The notes beneath the pieces were generated by a model, which did no database searches, was not told the DNA's origin, and worked only from the letters and a program-made list of their open reading frames with translations. DNA of 5,692 nt, from positions 1 through 5,692 of the forward strand of contig CAMDMH010000249.1 of assembly GCA_945901835.1 (NCBI GenBank). The letters run 5' to 3'. The position numbers were made by a program, and so were the translations under genes. Shown here piece after piece: positions 1 through 5,692 of the stretch (position 1 is its first letter; each line of letters opens with the position of its first letter). This DNA is from Devosia equisanguinis (lineage in GTDB: Bacteria; Pseudomonadota; Alphaproteobacteria; Rhizobiales; Hyphomicrobiaceae).

Positions 1-708
1 GTCAGCGCGTTGCTCGAAGGTCTGGCCAAGGCCAAGGTCGCCAAGAAGCCGAAGGGCCAACGGACCGTTCCGAAGGTCGCCCCGCCCGAGAAGAAGTCGG
101 GCGCCTACGGCGTAGCCGATCTCGCCCGTCTCTTCGCGATCGCAGCCGAAGGCGAGAACATCTCGGTCATCTGCCGCTCGCTCGGCTGGCCGCCGAACGC
201 GAACACGATCGAACACCCCCTCGACATGCTCGGCTCGAACGGCGGCGGCGGTCTCGCGGCCGGCCCCAGCATGGCCGTCGGTGCAGCGCTCGCACTTCGC
301 GATCATCACCCCGGCCGCATCCCCGTCGCGATCCTCGGCGATGGCGACTACATGATGGGCTCGGGTGCACTGTGGAGCGCCTCCAACCAGGGCATTCCCC
401 TGCTGCTGATCATCGCCAACAACCGCTCGTACTTCAACGACGAGGAGCATCAGCGCCACATCGCGCATGACCGCCATCGCCCGGAGGAGAACGCGCACGT
501 CGGCCAGCGCATCGAAGGCCCCGCGCCCGATCTCGTGGCAGTCGCCACCGCGCAGGGCGGCTGGGAGGGCGAGCACGTCGCCAACATCGAGGACGTGCCG
601 GCCGCATTGAAGCGCGGCATCGAGGCGGTGAAGTCCGGCAAGCGCTGGATCATCGACGCGATCGTCGCGCCCGAGTACGTCCGCCGCCCGCTCGTAGAGC
701 ACATTTGA
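1..708 (+). CDS. Thiamine-diphosphate-dependent enzyme, acetolactate synthase/decarboxylase-like (C-terminal part, 5' truncated)
   Basis: The frame is open from base 1 with no stop, so the true start and the N-terminal PYR and central domains lie upstream; 235 residues and the stop TGA at 706-708 are visible. The visible part is the C-terminal ThDP-binding (PP) domain. It carries the classic motif GDG (residues 113-115 of the visible part), 24 residues, then NN (140-141), which binds the Mg2+ and diphosphate of ThDP. A glycine-rich stretch (GSNGGGG...GPSMAVGAALAL, about 77-98) precedes it and NRSYFNDEEHQ follows, as in proteins annotated as acetolactate synthase or carboligase/decarboxylase-like enzymes. 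These enzymes cleave or join 2-oxo acids or acyl-CoA compounds in the cytoplasm. The substrate cannot be read from this half. The first ~40 visible residues are rich in Lys and Pro and look like the linker between the central and PP domains. The family is firm, the specific reaction is not. Confidence 0.9.
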   Translation, partial: VSALLEGLAKAKVAKKPKGQRTVPKVAPPEKKSGAYGVADLARLFAIAAEGENISVICRSLGWPPNANTIEHPLDMLGSNGGGGLAAGPSMAVGAALALRDHHPGRIPVAILGDGDYMMGSGALWSASNQGIPLLLIIANNRSYFNDEEHQRHIAHDRHRPEENAHVGQRIEGPAPDLVAVATAQGGWEGEHVANIEDVPAALKRGIEAVKSGKRWIIDAIVAPEYVRRPLVEHI

Positions 709-712
709 ACAA

Positions 713-942
713 GATGGGGTCAGCCCCATTCGCTCCAACATAGAAGTCTCTCGCGTTCCCGGAAGCCGAGTGGAGCGAGGCTATCCGGGATCTTTACACT
801 TCTGAGAGGGGTAAAGACCCCGGATCTTCACGCTCCGACCTCGCGGTCGGACCGTTCGTCCGGGAACGCTGTGGGATTTTGCGACCTTCCATCCCGCAAA
901 CTTAGCGCCATTTGGGGCAGACCCGGCGGGTCTGACCCCATC
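713..942. repeat. Palindromic intergenic element (REP/MITE-like) with 11-bp inverted ends
   Basis: The ends are perfect inverted repeats: gatggggtcag (713-723) and ctgaccccatc (932-942). Nested inverted repeats fill the inside. An 11-bp perfect pair, gcgttcccgga (753-763) and tccgggaacgc (859-869), encloses most of the core. Local stem-loops can form at 714-729 (6-bp stem), 757-790 (11 bp with one bulged base), 783-825 (15 bp with one G-U pair), 834-851 (7 bp, loop TCGC) and 913-940 (12 bp with one bulged base). Some of these are mutually exclusive. No ORF with convincing coding character lies inside, and no clear target-site duplication flanks it. The tggggtcag/ctgacccc ends resemble palindromes common between genes in proteobacteria. 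Whether it is one mobile element or several REP-type repeats side by side cannot be decided from one copy. Confidence 0.7.
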
Positions 943-952
943 TGATTGGCAT

Positions 953-958
953 AGGAAG
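953..958 (+). promoter_or_regulatory. Ribosome binding site for the 966 gene
   Basis: AGGAAG lies 7 bases before the ATG at 966 and supports that start. It falls mostly in the loop of a small inverted repeat, TTGGC (946-950) and GCCAA (958-962). Confidence 0.6.
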
Positions 959-965
959 CCAAAGC

Positions 966-1916
966 ATGCATCGCCTGGCTCGTGTCGTCGCTCTCTCACT
1001 CCTGGCTCTCCCCAACGCCGCCTCCGCCCAAACCTACCCGGCGAAACCCATTCGCCTCGTCGTCGGGTTTCCCCAGGGCGGTCCCAACGAAATCCTCGGG
1101 CGCTTGGCCGCAGGCTGGCTCTCCCAGCGGCTCGGTCAGCCCGTCAACGTCGACAACATCGGCGGCCAATCCGGTAACCCCGCCACACACGAGGTCGTCA
1201 AGGCAGCACCCGATGGCTACACGTTGCTGCTCGTCGGCCCCGCCAACGCGATCAGCGGCTCGAACCCCAACCTGCCGTTCGTCTTCCTGCGCGACATCGA
1301 GCTGATCGGTGGCATCACGCGCGAGGCGCTGGTGCTCGTCGTACACCCTTCGGTCAAAGCGCAGAACACGAAAGAACTGATTGCACTCGTACGCTCACCC
1401 GACGCGAAACTTCGCATGGCCTCGACCGGCGTCGGCAGCTCGCCCCACTTGTCGGGCGAGTTGTTCAAGTCGATGACCGGCCTCACGTTGCCCGTCGTCC
1501 ACTATCAGGGCGGCGGTCCCGCGCTGAAGGCGATGATCGCAGGCGAAGCCGAAGTGATGTTCGAACCGATGTCCGCCTCGATCGAACCCGTCCGCACCGG
1601 CAAGCTCCGCGCCCTCGCCGTCTCGACCAGCACACGCTCGGCCGCCCTTCCCGATCTGCCGGTCGTCGCGGACGCCGTGCCCGGCTACGAAGCAAGTGCC
1701 GTCACCGGCCTTGGCGCGCCGCGCGGCACACCACCCGACGTCATCGCCGGACTGAATGCCGCGATGAACGCCGCCTTCACCGACGACGCGATGAAACGCA
1801 AACTCGCCGACACCGGTGGCGAACCGCTGCCCGGCACGCCCGCAGACTTTGCCGCACTGATGAAAGCCGAGACGGAGAAGTGGGGCAAGGTCGTCAAGTC
1901 GGCGCAAGGAAAGTGA
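966..1916 (+). CDS. Bug/TctC-family tripartite tricarboxylate transporter substrate-binding protein
   Basis: This is a periplasmic receptor that binds a small organic acid or related solute, normally for delivery to a TctA/TctB-type membrane carrier. At 316 aa it is close to the usual 320-330 of the family. Residues 1-21 form a Sec signal peptide: a basic start (HRLAR), a hydrophobic core (VVALSLLAL) and cleavage after AASA, leaving mature QTYPAKPIRLVVGFPQGG, the N-terminal family signature (YP-x-KPIR-x-VV-x-F-x-x-GG). Other family blocks are GVGSSPHL (155-162), VHYQGGGPAL (178-187), GKLRALAV (212-219), LPDLPVV (229-235) and PGYE (239-242). The ATG has AGGAAG 7 bases upstream. No membrane subunits are nearby, so it looks like an orphan receptor. 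The adjacent MATE gene begins about 85 bases downstream on the same strand and could share a transcript. The ligand cannot be predicted from sequence alone; family assignment is firm. Confidence 0.93.
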   Translation: MHRLARVVALSLLALPNAASAQTYPAKPIRLVVGFPQGGPNEILGRLAAGWLSQRLGQPVNVDNIGGQSGNPATHEVVKAAPDGYTLLLVGPANAISGSNPNLPFVFLRDIELIGGITREALVLVVHPSVKAQNTKELIALVRSPDAKLRMASTGVGSSPHLSGELFKSMTGLTLPVVHYQGGGPALKAMIAGEAEVMFEPMSASIEPVRTGKLRALAVSTSTRSAALPDLPVVADAVPGYEASAVTGLGAPRGTPPDVIAGLNAAMNAAFTDDAMKRKLADTGGEPLPGTPADFAALMKAETEKWGKVVKSAQGK

Positions 1917-2000
1917 CGACCTGCGCCGCGCTGATCCGTGCCGTGCGTGCCGGCGGCCCCCGGCCTTTACGCCCGTACGCCCAGCATGTACTGCGGCGCT

Positions 2001-3416
2001 ATGCAGACACTGAAACCCGAGCCCGACACCACCCGGACCGAAACGCAGGTGAGCTCACCTTCTCCGCGTGACGTCTGGCGGCGCGAGATCGCCGACACCT
2101 TGCGCCTGGCCTTTCCGATGGCCGCGTCGCAACTAGGCCAGGTCGTCATGATGACGACGGATCTCGCCCTCATCGGCCGGCTCGGCGGAGACGCCGTAGC
2201 GGCCGCCGCGCTCGCGCACACCATTTTGTTCGCGAGCTTCGTGCTCGGCATGGGTCTCGTCGCCGCCGTCGCTCCTCTCGCCGCACAAGCCTATGGCGCC
2301 CGCCAGCCCCGCATGATCCGCCGCGCGCTGCGAGTCGGGATCTGGGCAGCCGTCGGCGCCGGCATCCCCCTCACGCTCCTGCAATTGCGCGGCACCGAGT
2401 TGCTGATCGCCTTCGGCCAGGACAAGGCCGCAGCGGTGCTCGCCGGCCACTACCTCCAGGGCCTCGCCTGGAGCCTGATCCCCGCATGGATCTTCATCGC
2501 CGTCCGCAACTTCATGAGCGCGTTGGACCGGCCCGAGCCCGCCCTGTGGATCACACTCGCTGCGATCCCGCTCAACGCCATTCTCGCCTATGCGCTGATC
2601 AACGGCGCCTTCGGCATGCCGCAGATGGGCATCATGGGCGCCGGCATCGCCACGACAGCCGTCAACGTCGCGATGTGCGCCGCCGCGTTCTATGCGGCCG
2701 TCGTCATGCGCCCGTTCGCCAAGTATCACGTGCTCGGCGGACTGTTCCGCCCGGACTGGTCGCTACTGCTTCGCCTCGTTGTTCTGGGCTTACCGATTTC
2801 AGGCGCATTCGCGCTCGAATACGGCCTGTTCGCGATGGCCGCGCTCATGATGGGCACCCTGGGCACCGCCCAGCTCGCCGCACATCAAATCGCATTCCAG
2901 GTCGCATCGATCCTGTTCATGGTGCCGCTCGGCATATCGATGGCCGTCACCGTACGTGTAGGCCAAGCCCTGGGCCGCAACGATCCCCCTGCGATGCGGC
3001 GCGCAGGCTTCTGCGCAATCGGAATTGCAGCCATCTTCGAGGCGACGATGACGCTCATCATCGCGCTCGCCCGCTATCGCATCCCCGGCCTTTTCCTCGA
3101 CATCGACGATCCCGCCAACGCCGCGACGCTGACGCTCGCTGCAACGCTGTTGCTGATGGGCATGACGTTCTTCGTCGCCGACGGCATGCAGACCGTCGCT
3201 GCCGGCGCGCTTCGTGGCCTCAACGACACCCGCGTACCCCTGCTGTTCGCAGCCTTCGGTTTTTGGGTCGTCGGAATCAGCGCCACATATCTGCTGGGCT
3301 TCCACACCCGCCTCGGCGCGATGGGCATCTGGGCGGGCCTGACGTTGGGCCTCGTCACCTACATGATCCTGCTCGTCGTTCGCTTCGAGCGCCTGACACG
3401 AATCGATCGCAGGTGA
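2001..3416 (+). CDS. MATE-family multidrug/cation antiporter (NorM-like)
   Basis: This inner-membrane efflux pump exports drugs, dyes or metabolites in exchange for Na+ or H+. From ATG 2001 it is 471 aa, close to NorM-type transporters (about 460), with about 12 hydrophobic segments in two homologous MatE halves. Hallmarks in the first half are LAFPMAASQLGQ and TTDLALIGRLGG. In the second half they are AAHQIAFQVASILFMVPLG, VRVGQALG and DGMQTVAAGALRGLNDTR. Acidic residues matching the NorM cation-site trio (D36, E255, D371 in Vibrio cholerae NorM) appear to be D54, E273 and D394 here, so the pump looks intact. The start is uncertain: in-frame GTG 1938, ATG 1986, ATG 2001 and GTG 2049 all lack a good Shine-Dalgarno sequence. 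I prefer 2001 because the residues encoded before it (Cys- and Pro-rich) do not look like part of the family. The export substrate is unknown. Confidence 0.9.
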   Translation: MQTLKPEPDTTRTETQVSSPSPRDVWRREIADTLRLAFPMAASQLGQVVMMTTDLALIGRLGGDAVAAAALAHTILFASFVLGMGLVAAVAPLAAQAYGARQPRMIRRALRVGIWAAVGAGIPLTLLQLRGTELLIAFGQDKAAAVLAGHYLQGLAWSLIPAWIFIAVRNFMSALDRPEPALWITLAAIPLNAILAYALINGAFGMPQMGIMGAGIATTAVNVAMCAAAFYAAVVMRPFAKYHVLGGLFRPDWSLLLRLVVLGLPISGAFALEYGLFAMAALMMGTLGTAQLAAHQIAFQVASILFMVPLGISMAVTVRVGQALGRNDPPAMRRAGFCAIGIAAIFEATMTLIIALARYRIPGLFLDIDDPANAATLTLAATLLLMGMTFFVADGMQTVAAGALRGLNDTRVPLLFAAFGFWVVGISATYLLGFHTRLGAMGIWAGLTLGLVTYMILLVVRFERLTRIDRR

Positions 3417-3475
3417 GACGGGAGTCTCGACAGTCGGTTTTCGTTCCGAACAATAGCCGGATCGAACGTCAGACT

Positions 3476-3591
3476 TCCCCCCTCCCCCATTGTGGGGAGG
3501 GGGCGGGGGTGGGGGGCATCCAAATTCACCTGATTTTGTTGGCTTTCCCCCCTCCGGCCCTGCGGGCCACCTCCCCCACGAAGGGGGGAGG
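3476..3591. repeat. C/G-rich intergenic inverted repeats between convergent genes
   Basis: Three inverted repeats lie in the 226-bp gap between two convergent stop codons. They are ccccctcccc (3478-3487) with ggggaggggg (3494-3503), ggccc (3556-3560) with gggcc (3564-3568), and cctccccc (3570-3577) with gggggagg (3584-3591). The C- and G-runs can also pair across the two halves. The pattern is typical of dispersed intergenic palindromes in GC-rich alphaproteobacteria. Neither strand has a T-run after the stems, so they are not classical intrinsic terminators, although they could slow or protect the ends of both transcripts. The rest of the gap (3417-3475 and 3592-3642) shows no gene. Confidence 0.7.
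3494..3516 (+). other. G-quadruplex-forming motif
   Basis: Four G-tracts of 4, 5, 5 and 6 bases (3494-3497, 3499-3503, 3505-3509, 3511-3516) are separated by single bases A, C and T. Four tracts of at least 3 G with 1-nt loops is the most stable class of G-quadruplex motif. It is on the + strand, so it would appear in read-through RNA from the MATE gene. It overlaps the right arm of the first C/G-rich hairpin, so the two structures would compete. Confidence 0.7.
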
Positions 3592-3642
3592 ATAACCGCG
3601 AGTACAATCCGAATATCGAAGCACTCATTCTTCGGCGCTGCC

Positions 3643-4393
3643 TCAGGCGATCTTCACCGCACCTGAGTAGCGCACGCAATCGGGCAGGTAATGCGCCGAC
3701 CGCCGCTCGACCACCTCCCCATCGAGCGCCATGGACAACCGCATCACGTGCAAGAGTGGCGCTCCGGCCGGGCACCCCAATTTCCCGGCGACCGCTTCGC
3801 CGGCCGCTTGCACGCTGATCGTGTCCTCCACCCGCGTGATCAGAAATCCATAGTCGGCAAGCACCGGGTAGAGATGCTGGCAGAACCGCAATTGCGTCTC
3901 GAGCCTGGGGAACAACGCCGCGGGAAGCGCCGACTGTTCGAGCCCGATGGGGCGCCCCCCCGCTTCCACGCATTGCACGACTTCAACGACGCCGATCTCC
4001 CTTACCTGAGTGAGCCCGATCATCTCCACCGGATCGGCCGGACGCCGCACCATCGACACCAGTTCGTAGGCCGTCACGAGCCGCTCTGCCGTCGAGGCCC
4101 CTCAGCGCCGCGAACTTCTCCTGTAGTGCCGCCGGCCCCCGCCCCGCGACATAGGTGCCTCGCCCCTGCTCCCGGACCACGACACCGTTCGCCTCGAGAT
4201 CGGTCACGGCTCGCCGCACCGTACCGATGCTGACCTCGAATTCGGACGACAGCACGTACTCGTTCGGCAGATTTTCTCCCACCCCCCATTCCCCGCCGCG
4301 AATTCGCGCCAATAGCTGCTCGCGTACCTGAGCGTATAGAGGCTTGCGGGATGCCGGCCGCTGAGCCGCCAGAAGGGCTTCCGAGACTGCCAT
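3643..4393 (-). pseudogene. GntR-family regulator with UTRA domain (HutC subfamily), split by a frameshift
   Basis: This is a DNA-binding repressor-type regulator that would sense a small metabolite through its C-terminal UTRA domain. The first frame (ATG 4391-4393 downwards) encodes a complete GntR winged helix, about residues 17-83: KPLYAQVREQLLARI, LPNEYVLSSEFEVSIGTVRRA, then GRGTYVA. Near residue 103 that frame degrades to RSGGDDRAHSGKGDRRR and stops at 3983. The UTRA domain continues in another frame from about 4083 to the stop at 3643-3645 (TAYELVSM, then FPRLETQLRF, then DGEVVERRSAHYLPD). Removing one base repairs it to about 249 aa, the normal family length. Good candidates are C4084, giving LRGLDGR joined to RLVTAYELVS, or one C of the run 4098-4101. 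The second frame has a stop at 4102-4104, so the slip lies below that. It is divergent from the 4614 binding protein gene, its likely target. It could be a true mutation or a sequencing error. Confidence 0.85.
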
Positions 4394-4408
4394 ATCGGTT
4401 GGTCAACG

Positions 4409-4440
4409 CAATCTAAAGTTGAAGTTAACTACAATCTAAA
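4409..4440. repeat. 9-bp direct repeats flanking the operator-like palindrome
   Basis: The sequence caatctaaa occurs exactly at 4409-4417 and 4432-4440, 23 bases apart start to start, on either side of the palindrome's centre. The spacing is close to two helical turns, so the copies could be further protein contacts. The AT-richness contrasts with the surrounding GC-rich DNA and marks a control region. Confidence 0.55.
4419..4434. promoter_or_regulatory. Near-perfect palindrome, candidate GntR operator
   Basis: TTGAAGTTAACTACAA is a 16-bp dyad with 7 of 8 pairs matching and the perfect core AGTTAACT (4423-4430). It sits 25 bases before the regulator's start codon, a good position for autorepression, and about 180 bases before the divergent 4614 gene. 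A hexamer TACAAT (4430-4435), close to a -10 box on the + strand, overlaps its right end, but no good -35 pairs with it. Assignment to the GntR protein is by position and symmetry, not by a known recognition sequence. Confidence 0.55.
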
Positions 4441-4519
4441 CGTGCATTGCTTAACAAGTAGTTGTCGCCGGAGAAACCTGTGCTGCCTTCGCCTCGCATT
4501 CGTCCGGGCCTACCCGTCG

Positions 4520-4548
4520 TTGACCCTGATCCCCCCACCGCATAGGAA
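4520..4548 (+). promoter_or_regulatory. Weak sigma70-like promoter candidate for the 4614 operon
   Basis: TTGACC (4520-4525) is a good -35 match. Exactly 17 bases later comes TAGGAA (4543-4548), a poor -10 match. The placement, about 65 bases before the start codon, is sensible. The rest of the 220-bp divergent gap shows no gene. Confidence 0.25.
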
Positions 4549-4600
4549 CGGAGCCAAAGACGGCGCTATCCGATCAATGCGCCGATATCGAAAACGAAGG

Positions 4601-4606
4601 GGAGGA
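4601..4606 (+). promoter_or_regulatory. Ribosome binding site for the 4614 gene
   Basis: GGAGGA ends 7 bases before ATG 4614, a strong Shine-Dalgarno match that fixes this start. Confidence 0.75.
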
Positions 4607-4613
4607 AGACGAG

Positions 4614-5660
4614 ATGCCGAAAGCCAACCGCCGGCTTGCCGGGCTGAAATATATCGTCGCCGCAGCACTCGCGGGTTGCAGCACCCTCGTTGCTGGCGCC
4701 GCCGCGCAGGAGCCGGCGCAGTTCTACGCCAACCGCACCATCTCCATCCTGATGGGGACGAGCCCTGGCGGCAGCTACGACATCTACGGCCGCGTCATCG
4801 CCAATCACCTCGCCCGCCAGATCCCCGGCAAACCCACCATCATCATCGAGCACATGCCGGGCGCCGGCGGTGCAGCCGCGGGCAACTTCATCTACGGCGC
4901 AGGCCCCCAGGACGGCACCAAGGTCCTGCTCAGCCACGCCCTGCCCTTAATGGAAAAGCTCGAAGATCCCAAGGCGATCCGCTACGAATCCAAGAAGCTG
5001 CAGTGGCTCGGCGCCTACGACGAGATCGCCCAGGTCATGGCGATCTGGAGCGGCACGGGTGCAGCCTCTATCGAGGACCTCAAAGCCAAGGACCTCATCT
5101 TCGGCTCGATGGCGACGAACCACCTGAGCTACCAGTGGGCGATGGTCGCAAAACAGGCCCTAGGCGCGAAGTTCAAGGTGATCTCCGGCTACACAACGGG
5201 CGGAGCGCTGAACCTCGCCATGGAGCGCGGCGAGATCGCCGGCTGGTCCGTCGCCTGGGAGAGCATCGCCGTCGGCAAGGAGGACTGGATCGCGACGAAA
5301 AAGGTCGCCGTGCCCCTCGTCTTCACGCTGGAGCGGATGAAGCAGCTGCCGGACGTACCGACTCTGCTCGAACTGGCGCAAGGCCCAGAGCGCGAAGTGG
5401 TGGAATTCCTCGCCAACGGCACCCCGATCGCCCGCGCCATGGCGCTCGGTCCGAACGTGCCCGCCGACCGCGTGGCAGCGATGCGCAAGGCCTTCGCGAC
5501 GATGATGACGGACCCGGAATTCCTGGACGAAGCAGCCAAGCGCCGGCTCGGCATTCGCTTCCGCACAGCCGAACAAACCCATGCTCTCGTAGCGAAGATC
5601 GTCGATGCCTCGCCTGCCCTCGTCGAGCGGGTGAAGCACGCGGTCAGTCCCACGCGCTGA
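4614..5660 (+). CDS. Divergent TctC-like periplasmic substrate-binding protein
   Basis: This is a solute receptor of the tripartite tricarboxylate transporter superfamily, 348 aa. The N-terminus has a basic start (KANRRLAGLK), a hydrophobic core (YIVAAALAG) and an apparent signal peptidase I site after GAAA (residue 31), giving mature QEPAQFYANRTI. The residues L19-A20-G21-C22 also fit a lipobox, so it may instead be a lipoprotein. The mature part starts with the family pattern FYANRTISILMGTSPGGSYDI (37-57), then GKPTIIIEHMPGAGG (72-86) and QDGTKVLLSHALP (99-111). ISGYTTGGALNLAMERGEIAG (190-210) is another typical block. It belongs to a branch different from the 966 protein. It lies divergent to the GntR gene, its likely regulator, and is followed after 25 bases by a strong ribosome binding site, so it probably leads an operon. 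The ligand is unknown. Confidence 0.88.
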   Translation: MPKANRRLAGLKYIVAAALAGCSTLVAGAAAQEPAQFYANRTISILMGTSPGGSYDIYGRVIANHLARQIPGKPTIIIEHMPGAGGAAAGNFIYGAGPQDGTKVLLSHALPLMEKLEDPKAIRYESKKLQWLGAYDEIAQVMAIWSGTGAASIEDLKAKDLIFGSMATNHLSYQWAMVAKQALGAKFKVISGYTTGGALNLAMERGEIAGWSVAWESIAVGKEDWIATKKVAVPLVFTLERMKQLPDVPTLLELAQGPEREVVEFLANGTPIARAMALGPNVPADRVAAMRKAFATMMTDPEFLDEAAKRRLGIRFRTAEQTHALVAKIVDASPALVERVKHAVSPTR

Positions 5661-5685
5661 GTATCGAAATCAAGATCACTGCCCC

Positions 5686-5692
5686 AGGAGGA
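5686..5692 (+). promoter_or_regulatory. Ribosome binding site for a gene starting beyond the window
   Basis: AGGAGGA, a near-perfect Shine-Dalgarno sequence, is the last thing in the window, 25 bases after the 4614 gene's stop. A start codon is expected within about 5-10 bases past the end, in the same operon. Confidence 0.6.

Noticed and set aside
913..940. Strong hairpin considered as an intrinsic terminator
   Set aside because: It is not followed by a T-run on either strand and sits just before a start codon; it fits better as the end of the palindromic element.
702..953. Target-site duplication around the 713-942 element
   Set aside because: The flanks share only TGA, which is too short to be meaningful.
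781..999. Minus-strand open frame of 72 codons across the palindromic element
   Set aside because: It is formed mostly from the inverted-repeat sequence and runs into the signal peptide region of the 966 gene; there is no sign of coding.
1395..1907. Long minus-strand open frame (170 codons) opposite the Bug/TctC gene
   Set aside because: It is antisense to a convincing gene, rich in Arg/Gly/Asp with no recognisable domain, as expected from GC-rich codon bias on the other strand.
3476..3591. CRISPR-like array
   Set aside because: The repeats are palindromes of unequal length with no regular spacers or repeated unit.
2486..3595. Long plus-strand open frame of 369 codons overlapping the MATE gene
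   Set aside because: The translation is extremely rich in Arg, His and Pro, shows no family features and runs on through the C/G-rich repeat; it is a frame-shifted shadow of the MATE gene.
5160..5653. Minus-strand open frames opposite the second TctC-like gene
   Set aside because: They lie inside a clear gene on the other strand, have low-complexity composition and no supported start.

Overview
The window is GC-rich, densely coding DNA with GC-ending codons, as expected of a soil or water pseudomonadote. Multiple solitary TctC/Bug-type periplasmic binding proteins, a GntR/UTRA regulator and GC-rich intergenic palindromes fit an alphaproteobacterium (Hyphomicrobiales-like) best. A betaproteobacterium with an expanded Bug family cannot be excluded. 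There is no rRNA, tRNA or other taxonomic marker to settle it.

Layout. (1) 1-708 (+): the C-terminal part of a thiamine-diphosphate enzyme of the acetolactate synthase/decarboxylase superfamily, cut by the window edge. (2) 709-965: an intergenic stretch almost filled by a roughly 230-bp element of nested inverted repeats with 11-bp inverted ends. (3) 966-1916 (+): a complete Bug/TctC solute-binding protein with a Sec signal peptide. (4) 2001-3416 (+): a complete MATE-family multidrug/cation antiporter, possibly co-transcribed with gene 3. (5) 3417-3642: a convergent intergenic region carrying C/G-rich inverted repeats and a run of four G-tracts that is a textbook G-quadruplex motif. (6) 3643-4393 (-): a GntR-family regulator with a UTRA ligand domain, split into two frames by an apparent one-base frameshift near 4081-4101. 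(7) 4394-4613: a divergent control region with a 16-bp near-perfect palindrome flanked by 9-bp direct repeats, the best candidate for the GntR operator. (8) 4614-5660 (+): a second, divergent TctC-like binding protein. The window ends on a strong Shine-Dalgarno sequence, so another gene probably starts just beyond it.

How the parts may work together (inference): the GntR regulator probably controlled itself and the divergent 4614 operon in response to a small carboxylate or related ligand. The two binding proteins would capture organic acids in the periplasm. No TctA/TctB membrane subunits are in the window, so both are orphan receptors as far as can be seen. The thiamine-diphosphate enzyme would act on 2-oxo acids or acyl-CoA compounds, and the MATE pump would export cationic or other small molecules. 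If the frameshift is real, regulation of the 4614 operon may be altered in this strain. No clearly new system is present. The most unusual items are the palindromic element, the G-quadruplex motif, the split regulator and the operator-like palindrome.
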